Positions 44,253 to 52,210 of a stretch of DNA of 64,000 nt are shown piece after piece. A program made the position numbers and the translations under genes. Source of the stretch: Agromyces albus (GTDB lineage Bacteria > Actinomycetota > Actinomycetes > Actinomycetales > Microbacteriaceae); contig NZ_JAUSWX010000001.1 in assembly GCF_030815405.1 (NCBI RefSeq), forward strand, positions 3,720,001 to 3,784,000, given 5' to 3'. The notes beneath the pieces are model-generated. The model had not been told where the DNA came from. It made no database searches and worked only from the letters and a program-made list of their open reading frames with translations. Each line of letters opens with the position of its first letter. Within the stretch, counting starts at the first letter, position 1.

Positions 44253-44620
44253 GCAGTCACGCCCTCCGTCGAGCCGGCCTGCGCGCGCTCGAGCTCAGCA
44301 CGCACCGCCGTCTCTCGTGCCTCGAGCTCGTACCGCATTCCCCTGATGCCCTCGGCGAGCTGCGCCTCGGCCGTGACGAGCGACTCCATCACGGCCTCGA
44401 GAACGGCGCGGAGCTCGTCGAGTCGTTCGACGTAGCGATCGGCCGCCGTCGACCGCCAGCCGTCGGTGCCACGGGGAACGAGCGATGCACGGCGATCACG
44501 CACGTCACCGAGCAGGGAGCGGAGCATCACGAGGTGGCGCTCCGCCGCGTCGATTCGCGCCGGGGTCGCGGCGTTGCCCGTGAGCGCGGCGATCACGGAG
44601 TCGAAGTCGGAGTCGGACAC
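44237..44620 (-). CDS. Small WXG-like helical hypothetical protein
   Basis: A 127-residue, almost all-helical charged protein. It starts SDSDFDSVIAALTGNAATPARID; the middle has GTDGWRSTAADRYVERLDELRAVLE, where W-x-S followed by a helix with AA..Y resembles the turn of WXG100-like proteins, and the C-terminal half is a coiled coil (ELEARETAVRAELERAQAG). The frame is open to 44824; I chose the GTG at 44618-44620. It overlaps the alpha/beta-hydrolase gene by 16 bases, so it may be its chaperone or co-secreted partner. No known function. Confidence 0.65.
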   Translation of the reverse strand: MSDSDFDSVIAALTGNAATPARIDAAERHLVMLRSLLGDVRDRRASLVPRGTDGWRSTAADRYVERLDELRAVLEAVMESLVTAEAQLAEGIRGMRYELEARETAVRAELERAQAGSTEGVTAWTTR

Positions 44621-44833
44621 GCCACGAGTCTGGCGGCGTCGCGGCATCCGCTCGCCGTATCGTTCCGGTGCCGTACACAAGCGGGCCCGCACCGCGCCTG
44701 TGGAGGGTGAGTCGCCGAGCGCGCCGGGCGCTCCCGCGTGACGGGCGAGACCCGGAGGTTCACCGGACGAACGGCCAGCCTGGCCAGCGGATCGACTGCT
44801 GCGCACGCGCCGCATCTCGTCCACAATGGGAGC

Positions 44834-45361
44834 ATGACGCGAGCGGAACCCGCCGGGGACGCCGCGCAGCCCTTCCGAGTGTCGTTCGTCTGCACCGGCA
44901 ACATCTGCCGCTCACCGATGGCCGAGGTCGTGTTGCGCTCCCTCGCCGAACGCGCCGGGCTCGCCGACCGGCTCGCGATCGAGTCTGCGGCCACCGGCGA
45001 CTGGCACGTCGGTGAGCCTGCCGATCTCCGCACGATCGAGGCGCTCACTCGCGCCGGCTACGACGGCTCGCATCACCGGGCACGACAGTTCGAGGCCGAG
45101 GCCTTTCCCAGGCTCGACCTCATCGTCGCGTTCGACCGCGGCCAGATGCGGATCCTGCGCAACTGGGCGCCGAGCATGATCGAGCTGGACAAGGTGCGGC
45201 TGCTGCTCGAGTTCGACCCCGAACTCGCCGCCCTGCAGGACGTGCCCGACCCCTACTACTCCGACGCGGTCATGTTCGATCGAGTGCTTGAGATGATAGA
45301 GCGGTCGACGTCGGCGCTCTTCCGGCAACTCGCTCCAGCACTCAGACAAGGAACTCGATGA
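44834..45361 (+). CDS. Low molecular weight protein-tyrosine phosphatase
   Basis: A 175-residue arsenate reductase/LMW-PTP-fold phosphatase. The N-terminal P-loop is FVCTGNICRSPMAE (CxxxxxR, Cys at about residue 18), and the catalytic Asp is in DPYYSDAVMFDRVLEMIE. GGGAG lies 4 bases before the ATG at 44834. Its stop overlaps purB's ATG by 4 bases, so they are translationally coupled, an unexpected pairing. It may act on tyrosine-phosphorylated proteins or on a polysaccharide synthesis kinase; the target is unknown. Confidence 0.92.
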   Translation: MTRAEPAGDAAQPFRVSFVCTGNICRSPMAEVVLRSLAERAGLADRLAIESAATGDWHVGEPADLRTIEALTRAGYDGSHHRARQFEAEAFPRLDLIVAFDRGQMRILRNWAPSMIELDKVRLLLEFDPELAALQDVPDPYYSDAVMFDRVLEMIERSTSALFRQLAPALRQGTR

Positions 45362-46740
45362 CTTCGCTGCCTCCCCAGCCGCTCAGCCCCCTCGACGGCC
45401 GGTACCGCTCGGCCGTCGGCGAACTCGGCGAGTACCTCTCCGAGGCGGGCCTCAATCGGGCGCGAGTGCTCGTCGAGGTGGAGTGGCTGATCGCCCAGAC
45501 CGATCGCGGGTTCTTCGGCACGACGCCGCTCTCCGACGAGCAGCGGCTGCAGCTGCGAACGGTCGTCACCGACTTCGGGCAGGCCGACATCGACGAGCTC
45601 GCCTCCCTCGAGGCGACCACGCGCCACGACGTGAAGGCCGTCGAGTACTACGTGCGCCGCCGTCTCGAATTGCTCGGCCTCGACGCCATCGCCGAGCTCA
45701 CCCACTTCGCCTGCACGAGTGAGGACATCAACAACCTCTCGTACGCCATCACCGTTCGCGACGCGGTGCGCGACGTGTGGCTGCCGAAGTACCGCGCCGT
45801 CATCGACGCGCTCACCGCCCTCGCCGTCGAGCACCGCGACGCGGCGATGCTCTCGCGCACGCACGGCCAGCCCGCGACCCCGTCGACCATGGGCAAGGAG
45901 CTCGCGGTGTTCGTGCACCGCCTGTCGCGCATCGCCGACCAGGTCGAGGCCACCGAGTACCTCGGCAAGTTCTCGGGCGCGACCGGCACGTTCTCCGCGC
46001 ATGTGGTCGCGGCTCCGGATGTCGCGTGGCCGACCGTGTCCCGCGAGTTCGTCGAGTCGCTCGGTCTCGCGTGGAACCCGCTCACGACCCAGATCGAATC
46101 GCACGACTGGCAGGCGGAGCTCTACGCCCGCGTCTCGCACGCGAACCGCGTGCTGCACAACCTCGCGACCGACATCTGGACCTACATCTCACTCGGCTAC
46201 TTCCGCCAGATCCCGCAGGCCGGCGCCACGGGCTCCTCGACGATGCCGCACAAGATCAACCCGATCCGGTTCGAGAACGCCGAGGCGAACCTCGAGCTCT
46301 CGTCGGCGGTGCTCGACTCGCTCGCCGCGACGCTCGTCACCTCGCGCCTGCAGCGCGACCTGACCGACTCGAGCGCGCAGCGCAACATCGGCGTCGGCTT
46401 CGGCCACTCCCTGCTCGCGCTCGACAACATCCAGCGCGGCCTCGGCGAGATCGACCTCGACACGGCCTTGCTCGCCGCCGACCTCGACGACAACTGGGAG
46501 GTGCTCGGCGAGGCGATCCAGACCGTCATCCGCGCCGAGGTCGTCGCCGGCCGCTCGTCGATCAGCGACCCCTATGCGCTGCTCAAGGAGCTCACGCGCG
46601 GCAAGCGCGTCGGCGCGGCCGAGCTCGCCGCCTTTGTCGAGGGGCTCGAGATCGGCGATGACGCGAAAGCGCGCCTGCTCGCCCTCACGCCCGGCGGCTA
46701 CACGGGCATCGCGTCGAAGCTCGTCGACGAGCTGGGCTGA
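45358..46740 (+). CDS. purB: Adenylosuccinate lyase
   Basis: A 460-residue fumarase/aspartase superfamily enzyme catalysing the two beta-eliminations of purine synthesis (SAICAR to AICAR, adenylosuccinate to AMP). It shows PLDGRYRSAVGEL at the start, TRHDVKAVEYYVRR, FACTSEDINNLSYAI, LSRTHGQPATPSTMGKELA, and the signature loop GSSTMPHKINPIRFENAEAN (catalytic Ser). Length is typical of the long PurB type found in gamma-proteobacteria and many actinobacteria. It is coupled to the phosphatase gene by ATGA. A GC-rich stem follows it. Confidence 0.97.
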   Translation: MTSLPPQPLSPLDGRYRSAVGELGEYLSEAGLNRARVLVEVEWLIAQTDRGFFGTTPLSDEQRLQLRTVVTDFGQADIDELASLEATTRHDVKAVEYYVRRRLELLGLDAIAELTHFACTSEDINNLSYAITVRDAVRDVWLPKYRAVIDALTALAVEHRDAAMLSRTHGQPATPSTMGKELAVFVHRLSRIADQVEATEYLGKFSGATGTFSAHVVAAPDVAWPTVSREFVESLGLAWNPLTTQIESHDWQAELYARVSHANRVLHNLATDIWTYISLGYFRQIPQAGATGSSTMPHKINPIRFENAEANLELSSAVLDSLAATLVTSRLQRDLTDSSAQRNIGVGFGHSLLALDNIQRGLGEIDLDTALLAADLDDNWEVLGEAIQTVIRAEVVAGRSSISDPYALLKELTRGKRVGAAELAAFVEGLEIGDDAKARLLALTPGGYTGIASKLVDELG

Positions 46741-46750
46741 GCGCGGGGCC

Positions 46751-46779
46751 GGGCGGGCTCGGCTGAGCTGCCCCCGCCC
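46751..46779 (+). terminator. Possible purB terminator stem
   Basis: GGGCGGG (46751-46757) and CCCGCCC (46773-46779) form a 7-base stem with a 15-base loop, 10 bases past the purB stop. No T-run follows, so it is weak. Confidence 0.4.
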
Positions 46780-46795
46780 GCGCTCACGCCACTTC

Positions 46796-46862
46796 GAAAC
46801 TGCAGGAGATGCTCGATCATGCGCCCGGTGTCGGCGCTATAGGGCGGGATCTCCTGCATTTC
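46796..46862. repeat. Long imperfect inverted repeat of unknown function
   Basis: GAAACTGCAGGAGAT (46796-46810) faces ATCTCCTGCATTTC (46849-46862), which is its complement with one extra base. An inner CGCCC/GGGCG pair (near 46822 and 46843) would extend the hairpin. It is far longer than a usual terminator and lies between purB and the convergent small membrane-protein gene. It may be a structured RNA, protein-binding site or a dispersed element. Confidence 0.6.
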
Positions 46863-46908
46863 AGCCTCGAGTGGACCGCCGGGGCCCGCCGCGCGGCCGG
46901 GGGAGTCG

Positions 46909-47214
46909 TCAGTGGCCGCCGCGACCCGGCGCGCCCGGTTCGTCGGGCCCGTCGGGTCCGTCGGGACGGCGCGGTTCGCCGAGCTCGGCGGACTCCGCGG
47001 CATCCGGCTTCACGGCCATCGCCAGGAGCGCCAGCACGACGAGCACGACGATGAACACGCCGCCCGCCACGATCAGGGAGAGCGTGAGCTCGCGCGTGAC
47101 GATGAGCACGACGACACCCGTGAAGATCGCCGAGATCGCGGCGCCGCCGACGTACTCGGCCGGCCGCAGCACCTCACGGCGGCTCGGCTTGTACTCACCG
47201 GAGGGCTGCGTCAC
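46909..47214 (-). CDS. Small two-helix membrane protein
   Basis: A 101-residue protein. After a polar start (TQPSGEYKPSRREVLRPAEYVGG) come two hydrophobic helices (AAISAIFTGVVVLIVT and LSLIVAGGVFIVVLVVLALLAMAV, about residues 25-43 and 47-71), then a Pro/Gly/Asp-rich tail (RPDGPDGPDEPGAPGRGGH). It starts at GTG 47212-47214, overlapping the stop of the upstream DUF308 protein by 4 bases (GTGA). The two are a likely pair. No function is known. Confidence 0.75.
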   Translation of the reverse strand: MTQPSGEYKPSRREVLRPAEYVGGAAISAIFTGVVVLIVTRELTLSLIVAGGVFIVVLVVLALLAMAVKPDAAESAELGEPRRPDGPDGPDEPGAPGRGGH

Positions 47215-47810
47215 GACTGGGGCTCCGATCGGGAGGCGTCGGCGCGCGGCGCCGCGGCCCACTTCAGCGAGAACCCGCCGATGACGAGGTAGACCCCGAG
47301 GATCACGAGGTAGCCGCCGAGGAGTCCGACCGCCGTCACCGAGTCGGGCGGCAGCAGCAGGAACACGAGCGCGAGCAGCGCCGTGAGCCCGCCGGCCGCG
47401 ATCCAGTCGCGTGCTGCCGGGGTGCGCCCGCGGGCACGCAGGCCCGCGTAGAGCTCGACGAACCCGGTGACCGCCGCCCACACGCTCACGAGGTAGAGCA
47501 GGAACGGCAGGCCGCCGAGAACCGACACGGCGAGCAGGCCCGCCACGACGGTGACGACTGCAGTGATGACGAAGAGCGAGCGGATGCCGCGATCGGCCGT
47601 GAACCGCATCGCAAGTGCGCCGACGACGAGCCCCGACACGATCGCCCACACGCCGAACACAAGCAGGCCGAACTCGGGCGAGTGGTTCGGAGAGAATGTG
47701 ATGACCACGGCCGGCACGATCGCCAAGATGCCGCGGACGACCGGAACGGTCCAGAATCGGGACAGCTCCGGAGCGGTATCGCGGGCGGCGGCCACGGCGA
47801 CCTCTTTCAT
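47211..47810 (-). CDS. HdeD/DUF308-type membrane protein
   Basis: A 199-residue protein with six hydrophobic helices, arranged as a repeated pair (first helix VVRGILAIVPAVVITF at residues 24-39, later FVITAVVTVVAGLLAVSVLGG and WIAAGGLTALLALVFLLLPPDSVTAVGLLGGYLVILGVYLVIGGF). The run of short helices and small size fit the HdeD/DUF308 family, once linked to acid resistance. It is coupled to a small two-helix membrane protein. The function here is unknown. Confidence 0.8.
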   Translation of the reverse strand: MKEVAVAAARDTAPELSRFWTVPVVRGILAIVPAVVITFSPNHSPEFGLLVFGVWAIVSGLVVGALAMRFTADRGIRSLFVITAVVTVVAGLLAVSVLGGLPFLLYLVSVWAAVTGFVELYAGLRARGRTPAARDWIAAGGLTALLALVFLLLPPDSVTAVGLLGGYLVILGVYLVIGGFSLKWAAAPRADASRSEPQS

Positions 47811-47894
47811 CCGATGGGGTACCGATCCATCCTACGCGCCGGGCCGAGCGCCGCCGTCTGAGGCACCGCGCAGCGCCGCGCGCCGCGCGCCGCT

Positions 47895-49268
47895 CTACAG
47901 CGCCTTCACCGCCGAGAGCACCTTGCCGAGCGAGTCCTTCGCGTCGCCGAACAGGAGGGTCGTCTGCGGCTCGAAGAGCAACTCGTTCTCGATGCCCGCG
48001 AAGCCCGGACGCATCGAGCGCTTGAGGAACACGACCTGCCGGGCGGCGTCGACCTCGAGGATCGGCATGCCGTAGATCGGCGAGCCGGGCGTGGTCTTCG
48101 CCGCGGGATTCACGACGTCGTTCGCGCCCACGACGAGCGCGACATCCGCCGTCTTGAACTCCCGGTTCACCTCGCTCATCTCCTTCAGCGCCTCATACGG
48201 GATGTTCGCCTCGGCGAGCAGCACGTTCATGTGGCCCGGCATGCGCCCAGCCACCGGGTGGATCGCGAAGATCACCTCGATACCGCGCGCCTCGAGCGCC
48301 GACTGCAGCTCGGCGATCGTGTGCTGGCCTTGCGCGACCGCGAGGCCGTACCCCGGCACGATGATCACGCGCTGGGCGTAGCCGAGGAGCACCGCGACGT
48401 CTTCCGCGCTCGAGGAGCGCACCGGTCGATCGGATGCCACGGTCGACCCGGCCGTCGAACCGCCACGGAAGGCGCCGAAGAGGATGCCCGCGACGCTGCG
48501 TCCCATCGCCGACGCCATCGCCCGGGTCAGGATCGTTCCGCTCGCACCCACGAGCGTGCCCGCGACGACGAGGAGCACGTTGCCGAGCACGAGCCCAGAG
48601 GCCGCGACGGCGAGGCCCGTGAACGCGTTGAGCAGCGAGATGACGATCGGCACATCGGCGCCGCCGACGGGCAGCACGAGGAGCACGCCCGTGGCGAGGC
48701 CGAGCACGATGAGCACGACCGCGATCCAGATGGCGCCCGTGAAGATGATGACGACGGATGCCGCGATCGCCGCCACGAGCACGGCGGCCATGATGACCGG
48801 CAGCCCCGGGAACACCACGGGCCTGGTCGTCATGAGCTCCTGCAGCTTCGCGAACGTCACCATCGAGCCCGCGAATGAGACGGCGCCCACGAGCAGGGTG
48901 AACACGATCGCGAGGCGCACCGACGGGTCATCCGAGTGCCCCAGTTCGAGCAGTGCCACGAGCGCCGCTGCACCGCCGCCGACCCCATTGAAGAGCGCGA
49001 CGAGCTGGGGCATCTGCGTCATCTGCACCCGACGTGCCACGGGGGCGGCGATCGCTGAGCCCACGGCGATCGCCGCGATGATCCACGGGATGTTCTCGAG
49101 CCTCACCGAGAGGAACACGGTGACGACCGCGACGAGCGCTCCGGCAGCGCCGATGAGATTGCCGCGGCGGGCGGTCTTCGGCGAGCTCAGGCCCTTGAGC
49201 GCGAGGATGAAGCACATTGCCGCCGCGAGGTAGAGGATCGCCGTCCAGGTGGGGGAGAGCAGCATCAT
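47895..49268 (-). CDS. pntB: NAD(P) transhydrogenase subunit beta
   Basis: A 457-residue beta subunit of the proton-translocating transhydrogenase (NADH + NADP+ to NAD+ + NADPH, driven by the proton gradient). About 250 residues of membrane helices (ILYLAAAMCFILALKGLSSPKTARRGN at the start) are followed by the NADP(H)-binding domain III: VIIVPGYGLAVAQGQHTI, IHPVAGRMPGHMNVLLAEANIPYEAL, VGANDVVNPAA and VVFLKRSMRPGFAGIENELL. ATG at 49266-49268 overlaps the pntAb stop by 4 bases. Last gene of a three-gene operon. Confidence 0.95.
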   Translation of the reverse strand: MMLLSPTWTAILYLAAAMCFILALKGLSSPKTARRGNLIGAAGALVAVVTVFLSVRLENIPWIIAAIAVGSAIAAPVARRVQMTQMPQLVALFNGVGGGAAALVALLELGHSDDPSVRLAIVFTLLVGAVSFAGSMVTFAKLQELMTTRPVVFPGLPVIMAAVLVAAIAASVVIIFTGAIWIAVVLIVLGLATGVLLVLPVGGADVPIVISLLNAFTGLAVAASGLVLGNVLLVVAGTLVGASGTILTRAMASAMGRSVAGILFGAFRGGSTAGSTVASDRPVRSSSAEDVAVLLGYAQRVIIVPGYGLAVAQGQHTIAELQSALEARGIEVIFAIHPVAGRMPGHMNVLLAEANIPYEALKEMSEVNREFKTADVALVVGANDVVNPAAKTTPGSPIYGMPILEVDAARQVVFLKRSMRPGFAGIENELLFEPQTTLLFGDAKDSLGKVLSAVKAL

Positions 49269-49645
49269 CGGCCGGCCTCCTTCGCGCCGTTGCCGGACGC
49301 CGCGGGGGCGGGCGGTGCAGCGGATGCCGCGGATGCAGCGGATGCCGCGGGCTCCGTGGGCTTCGACCTGCGCCCCCGGAACATCTCGAGCATGCGGTCG
49401 GTGACGACGAAGCCGCCGACGAGGTTCGCCGTGGCGAGCACGACCGCGAGCAGCGCGAGGGCGAGCGTCCAGCCGTCGCCCGCCTGGCCGGCGACGATGA
49501 TCGCGCCGACGAGGATGATGCCGTGGATCGCGTTCGCGCCCGACATGAGCGGCGTGTGCAGAGTGCTCGAGACCTTCGAGACCACCTCGAAGCCCACGAA
49601 CACGGCGAGCACGGTGATCGTGAGGAGAGCGATGCCGTCGTCCAT
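49265..49645 (-). CDS. pntAb: NAD(P) transhydrogenase subunit alpha, membrane part
   Basis: A 126-residue subunit with the four-helix PntA C-terminal domain: ALLTITVLAVFVGFEVVSKVSSTLHTPLMSGANAIHGIILVGAI, the hallmark of this part, and a second pair (LALALLAVVLATANLVGGFVVTDRMLEMF). The Ala-rich tail is cytoplasmic. Its stop overlaps pntB, and its start shares one base with the pntAa stop (TGATG). In many actinobacteria PntA is split into a soluble and a membrane polypeptide, as here. Confidence 0.95.
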   Translation of the reverse strand: MDDGIALLTITVLAVFVGFEVVSKVSSTLHTPLMSGANAIHGIILVGAIIVAGQAGDGWTLALALLAVVLATANLVGGFVVTDRMLEMFRGRRSKPTEPAASAASAASAAPPAPAASGNGAKEAGR

Positions 49646-50835
49646 CAGCGCGTTCCTTCCTGTCCGTCGGCCCCACTGGAACCACCTTCAGCAGTTACCG
49701 CCTCGAGCGCATCGGCGGTCGCCGGATGCCGCACCTCGCCGTCGTGTGTGAGGCACGCGTCCACCACCACCACGTCGGTGAAGTCGGGTTCGACCGAGCC
49801 GTCGTGCGTCATGAGGGCGAGGAGGTTCGCGACGTTCTTCGCGTAGAGACGCGAGGCGTCGCCGGGCATCGTCGACGCGGCATCCTTCATGCCGACGATC
49901 GTCACTGTTCCGCCGCCGTCGGTGGTCGGCACCGCAACATCCGATCCCGCGACCGAGCCCTCGACGTTGCCGCCCGACTCAGCGGCGAGGTCGACGACGA
50001 CAGCGCCCGGCCGCATCGCGGCGACCATCTCGGCTGTGACGAGCAGCGGCGCCGGGCGCCCCGGGATCGCGGCGGTCGTGATGAGCACGTCGGCGTCGGC
50101 GACATGCGGGGCGAGCAGCTGTCGCTGGCGAGCGGCGCGATCGGCGCCGAGCTCCTTCGCGTAGCCGCCTCCCGCGTCGGCCGCGTCGAGATCGAGGTGC
50201 ACGAAGGTGCCGCCCATCGACGCCACCTCGTCGGCGGATGCCGCACGCACGTCGTTCGCCGAGACCCGGGCGCCGAGCCGCTTCGCCGTTCCGATCGCCT
50301 GGAGCCCGGCGACCCCGGCGCCGAGCACGAGCACTTTCGCGGGTGGGATCGTGCCCGCCGCCGTCATGTAGAGCGGGAAGAACCGCGGCAACCGCATCGC
50401 CGCCTCGAGCACGCAGCGGTAGCCGGCGACGAGCGCCTGGCTCGTGAGGGCGTCCATCGATTGCGCGCGGGAGATGCGCGGCACGAGTTCGAGGGCGAAG
50501 GCCGTGATGCCGGCGTCGCGCAGGGCCTTCACGGTCGGCAGCTCCGTCGACGGCGAGGCGAGCCCGATCGTGACGGCGCCGCGGCGCAGGCGCGCGGGCG
50601 TCTCGGGTTCGAGTGGCCGCACGTGCAGCAGCACGTCGAGATCGCCGAGTTCGATGGCGTCGACGACGTCGGCGCCGGCGGCCTCGTAGGAGGCATCCGA
50701 ATGACCGGATTCCTCGCCCGCGCCGTGCTCTACGAGCACTTCCAGGCCGAGCCCCGCCAATTGGCGCACGGTATCCGGTGTGGCGGCGACCCTCCGCTCG
50801 CCGCTACGTCGCTCTCTCGCGATGCCGACCCTCAC
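49645..50835 (-). CDS. pntAa: NAD(P) transhydrogenase subunit alpha, soluble part
   Basis: A 396-residue NAD(H)-binding subunit, related to alanine dehydrogenase. It begins RVGIARERRSGERRVAATPDTV, has LEVLVEHGAGEESGHSDASY, AQSMDALTSQALVAGYR, the Rossmann motif VLVLGAGVAGLQAIGTAKRLGA and VVDLAAESGGNVEGS. It is first of pntAa-pntAb-pntB; the GTG at 50835 is preceded by GAGAGGAG. The frame fits a soluble subunit with no membrane helix at the end. Confidence 0.95.
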   Translation of the reverse strand: MRVGIARERRSGERRVAATPDTVRQLAGLGLEVLVEHGAGEESGHSDASYEAAGADVVDAIELGDLDVLLHVRPLEPETPARLRRGAVTIGLASPSTELPTVKALRDAGITAFALELVPRISRAQSMDALTSQALVAGYRCVLEAAMRLPRFFPLYMTAAGTIPPAKVLVLGAGVAGLQAIGTAKRLGARVSANDVRAASADEVASMGGTFVHLDLDAADAGGGYAKELGADRAARQRQLLAPHVADADVLITTAAIPGRPAPLLVTAEMVAAMRPGAVVVDLAAESGGNVEGSVAGSDVAVPTTDGGGTVTIVGMKDAASTMPGDASRLYAKNVANLLALMTHDGSVEPDFTDVVVVDACLTHDGEVRHPATADALEAVTAEGGSSGADGQEGTR

Positions 50836-51080
50836 GGGCGCTCCTCTCGACAGGGGAGTGCAGCGGTGTCGCTCGCGGAGAGGTCCGGGCGGCGGCGCTG
50901 CACGTGTCGTTCAGCGTACGTGGCGACGCGGCATCCGCTCGATGATTCGCCCGATTCCCGCGCGAAAGATGGCGGGTTCCTTCACTGTGCGGAACTTTCT
51001 TGCGTGTCTTGCGTCGCGTGCTGTCGAGATCGCGGGCCGCGGCTCCGACTCACTTGTACACCGGATTCAAGGAGGAGATC

Positions 51081-51395
51081 ATGGTCACCATGACGAGCGC
51101 ATCGCACGCGCGAGCGGAGATCGGCCCGATCGACGTGTCATTCGATGCGGTACTCGAACGCAGCCCTGCGGCAGGCGGCTGGACCTACGTGATCTGGCCC
51201 CGCTCGGCCGAGTTCTTCGGCACGCGAGGACTCGTCAAGGTCGAGGGGACGGTCGACGGCGTTCCGTTCCTCGGTTCGTTCATGGCGCTCGGCGATGGAC
51301 GTCACAAGCTGGCGGTCACAGCGCCCGTACGTCGCGCGATCGGCAAGGAGGCCGGTGCAACGGTGCAGGTGACGCTCACGGCGCGGCGGGCCTGA
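51081..51395 (+). CDS. DUF1905 domain protein
   Basis: A 104-residue single-domain protein. It has [48 protein letters not shown] and [25 protein letters not shown], matching the DUF1905 beta-barrel found alone or fused to YdeI. GGAGGAGA lies 5-6 bases before the ATG at 51081, and the frame is open to 51000 without family sequence. No function is established; binding of small molecules or a double-psi-like barrel role has been suggested. It lies about 100 bases upstream of the iclR-type gene. Confidence 0.85.
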   Translation: MVTMTSASHARAEIGPIDVSFDAVLERSPAAGGWTYVIWPRSAEFFGTRGLVKVEGTVDGVPFLGSFMALGDGRHKLAVTAPVRRAIGKEAGATVQVTLTARRA

Positions 51396-51396
51396 C

Positions 51397-51431
51397 GTTC
51401 GATTACCGGTCGAGTCGTCCTAGTATCGAAC
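51397..51431. promoter_or_regulatory. IclR-type operator upstream of the iclR gene
   Basis: GTTCGATACTAGGAC (minus strand, 51417-51431) matches 13 of 15 bases of GTTCGATAATAGAAC in the hydroxylase promoter at 54166-54180. A second, weaker copy GTTCGATTACCGGTC lies at 51397-51411 on the plus strand. The first half GTTCGAT resembles known IclR-family boxes. Confidence 0.6.
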
Positions 51432-51496
51432 GAGCGGGAGTGGAAGCGAGCGAGCGTCGCAAGCATCCTGCCCGGCATCGCAGGAGGGCACGGCTC

Positions 51497-52210
51497 ATGG
51501 CAGGAAGCGCGACAACGCCGGCGGGTTCGCAGACGCTGAGTCGCGGCATCCGGATGCTCGAGATCCTCGCCGCCGCCGACCGGAACCTCTCGATCGACGA
51601 GCTCGCGGGCGCACTGGGCGTGCATCGCTCGGTGGCGTATCGACTGCTGCGCACGCTGGAGGATCACGGCCTCGTGACGCGCGACGCCGCCGGTCGCCTC
51701 GCTCTCGGAACGGGCCTCGCGGCGCTCGCCTCGGGGGTGGCACGCGACCTCCAGCAGCTCGCGCTGCCTGAGCTCAACGACGTCGCGAACGAGCTCGGCA
51801 TGACGTGCCTGCTCGCCGTGCTCGTCGACACCGATGAGGCCGTCACGCTCGTGAGCGCGTCGCCGCGCCAGACGGTGGCCGTCGTGTCGTACCGACCGGG
51901 CCACAGGCATCCGATCACCCGCGGCGGTCCAGGCAAGGCGATCCTGCTCGGCCTTCCCGAGAGCGCGTGGCCGTCGGACATGCCCGGCGAGCTCCGCGAC
52001 GAGATCGCCGACAGCCGTGCGCGCGGCTATGCGCGGAGCCACGACGAGGTCGTGCCGTCGCTCAGGTCGGTCGCCGTGCCACTGACGCTGCCGGGGCAGC
52101 CGCCGGCGGCGATCGCGGTGATACATGTCTCGTTCCCGCGACCCGAATCCGAGATCGCCGACCGCCTCAAGCTCGCTGCCGAGAGCGTGGCACGAGCCTA
52201 CGGCGCCTGA
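51497..52210 (+). CDS. IclR-family transcriptional regulator
   Basis: A 237-residue IclR regulator. The N-terminal winged helix-turn-helix covers LSRGIRMLEILAAADRNLSIDELAGALGVHRSVAYRLLRTLEDHGLV, followed by the effector domain with VTLVSASPRQTVAVVSYRPGHRHPITRGGPGKAILLG. It is convergent with an aromatic hydroxylase gene (13-base overlap). A site matching its own upstream operator lies in the hydroxylase promoter, so it probably controls it in response to an aromatic compound. AGGAGG is 9 bases before the ATG at 51497; the frame is open to 50780. Confidence 0.93.
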   Translation: MAGSATTPAGSQTLSRGIRMLEILAAADRNLSIDELAGALGVHRSVAYRLLRTLEDHGLVTRDAAGRLALGTGLAALASGVARDLQQLALPELNDVANELGMTCLLAVLVDTDEAVTLVSASPRQTVAVVSYRPGHRHPITRGGPGKAILLGLPESAWPSDMPGELRDEIADSRARGYARSHDEVVPSLRSVAVPLTLPGQPPAAIAVIHVSFPRPESEIADRLKLAAESVARAYGA

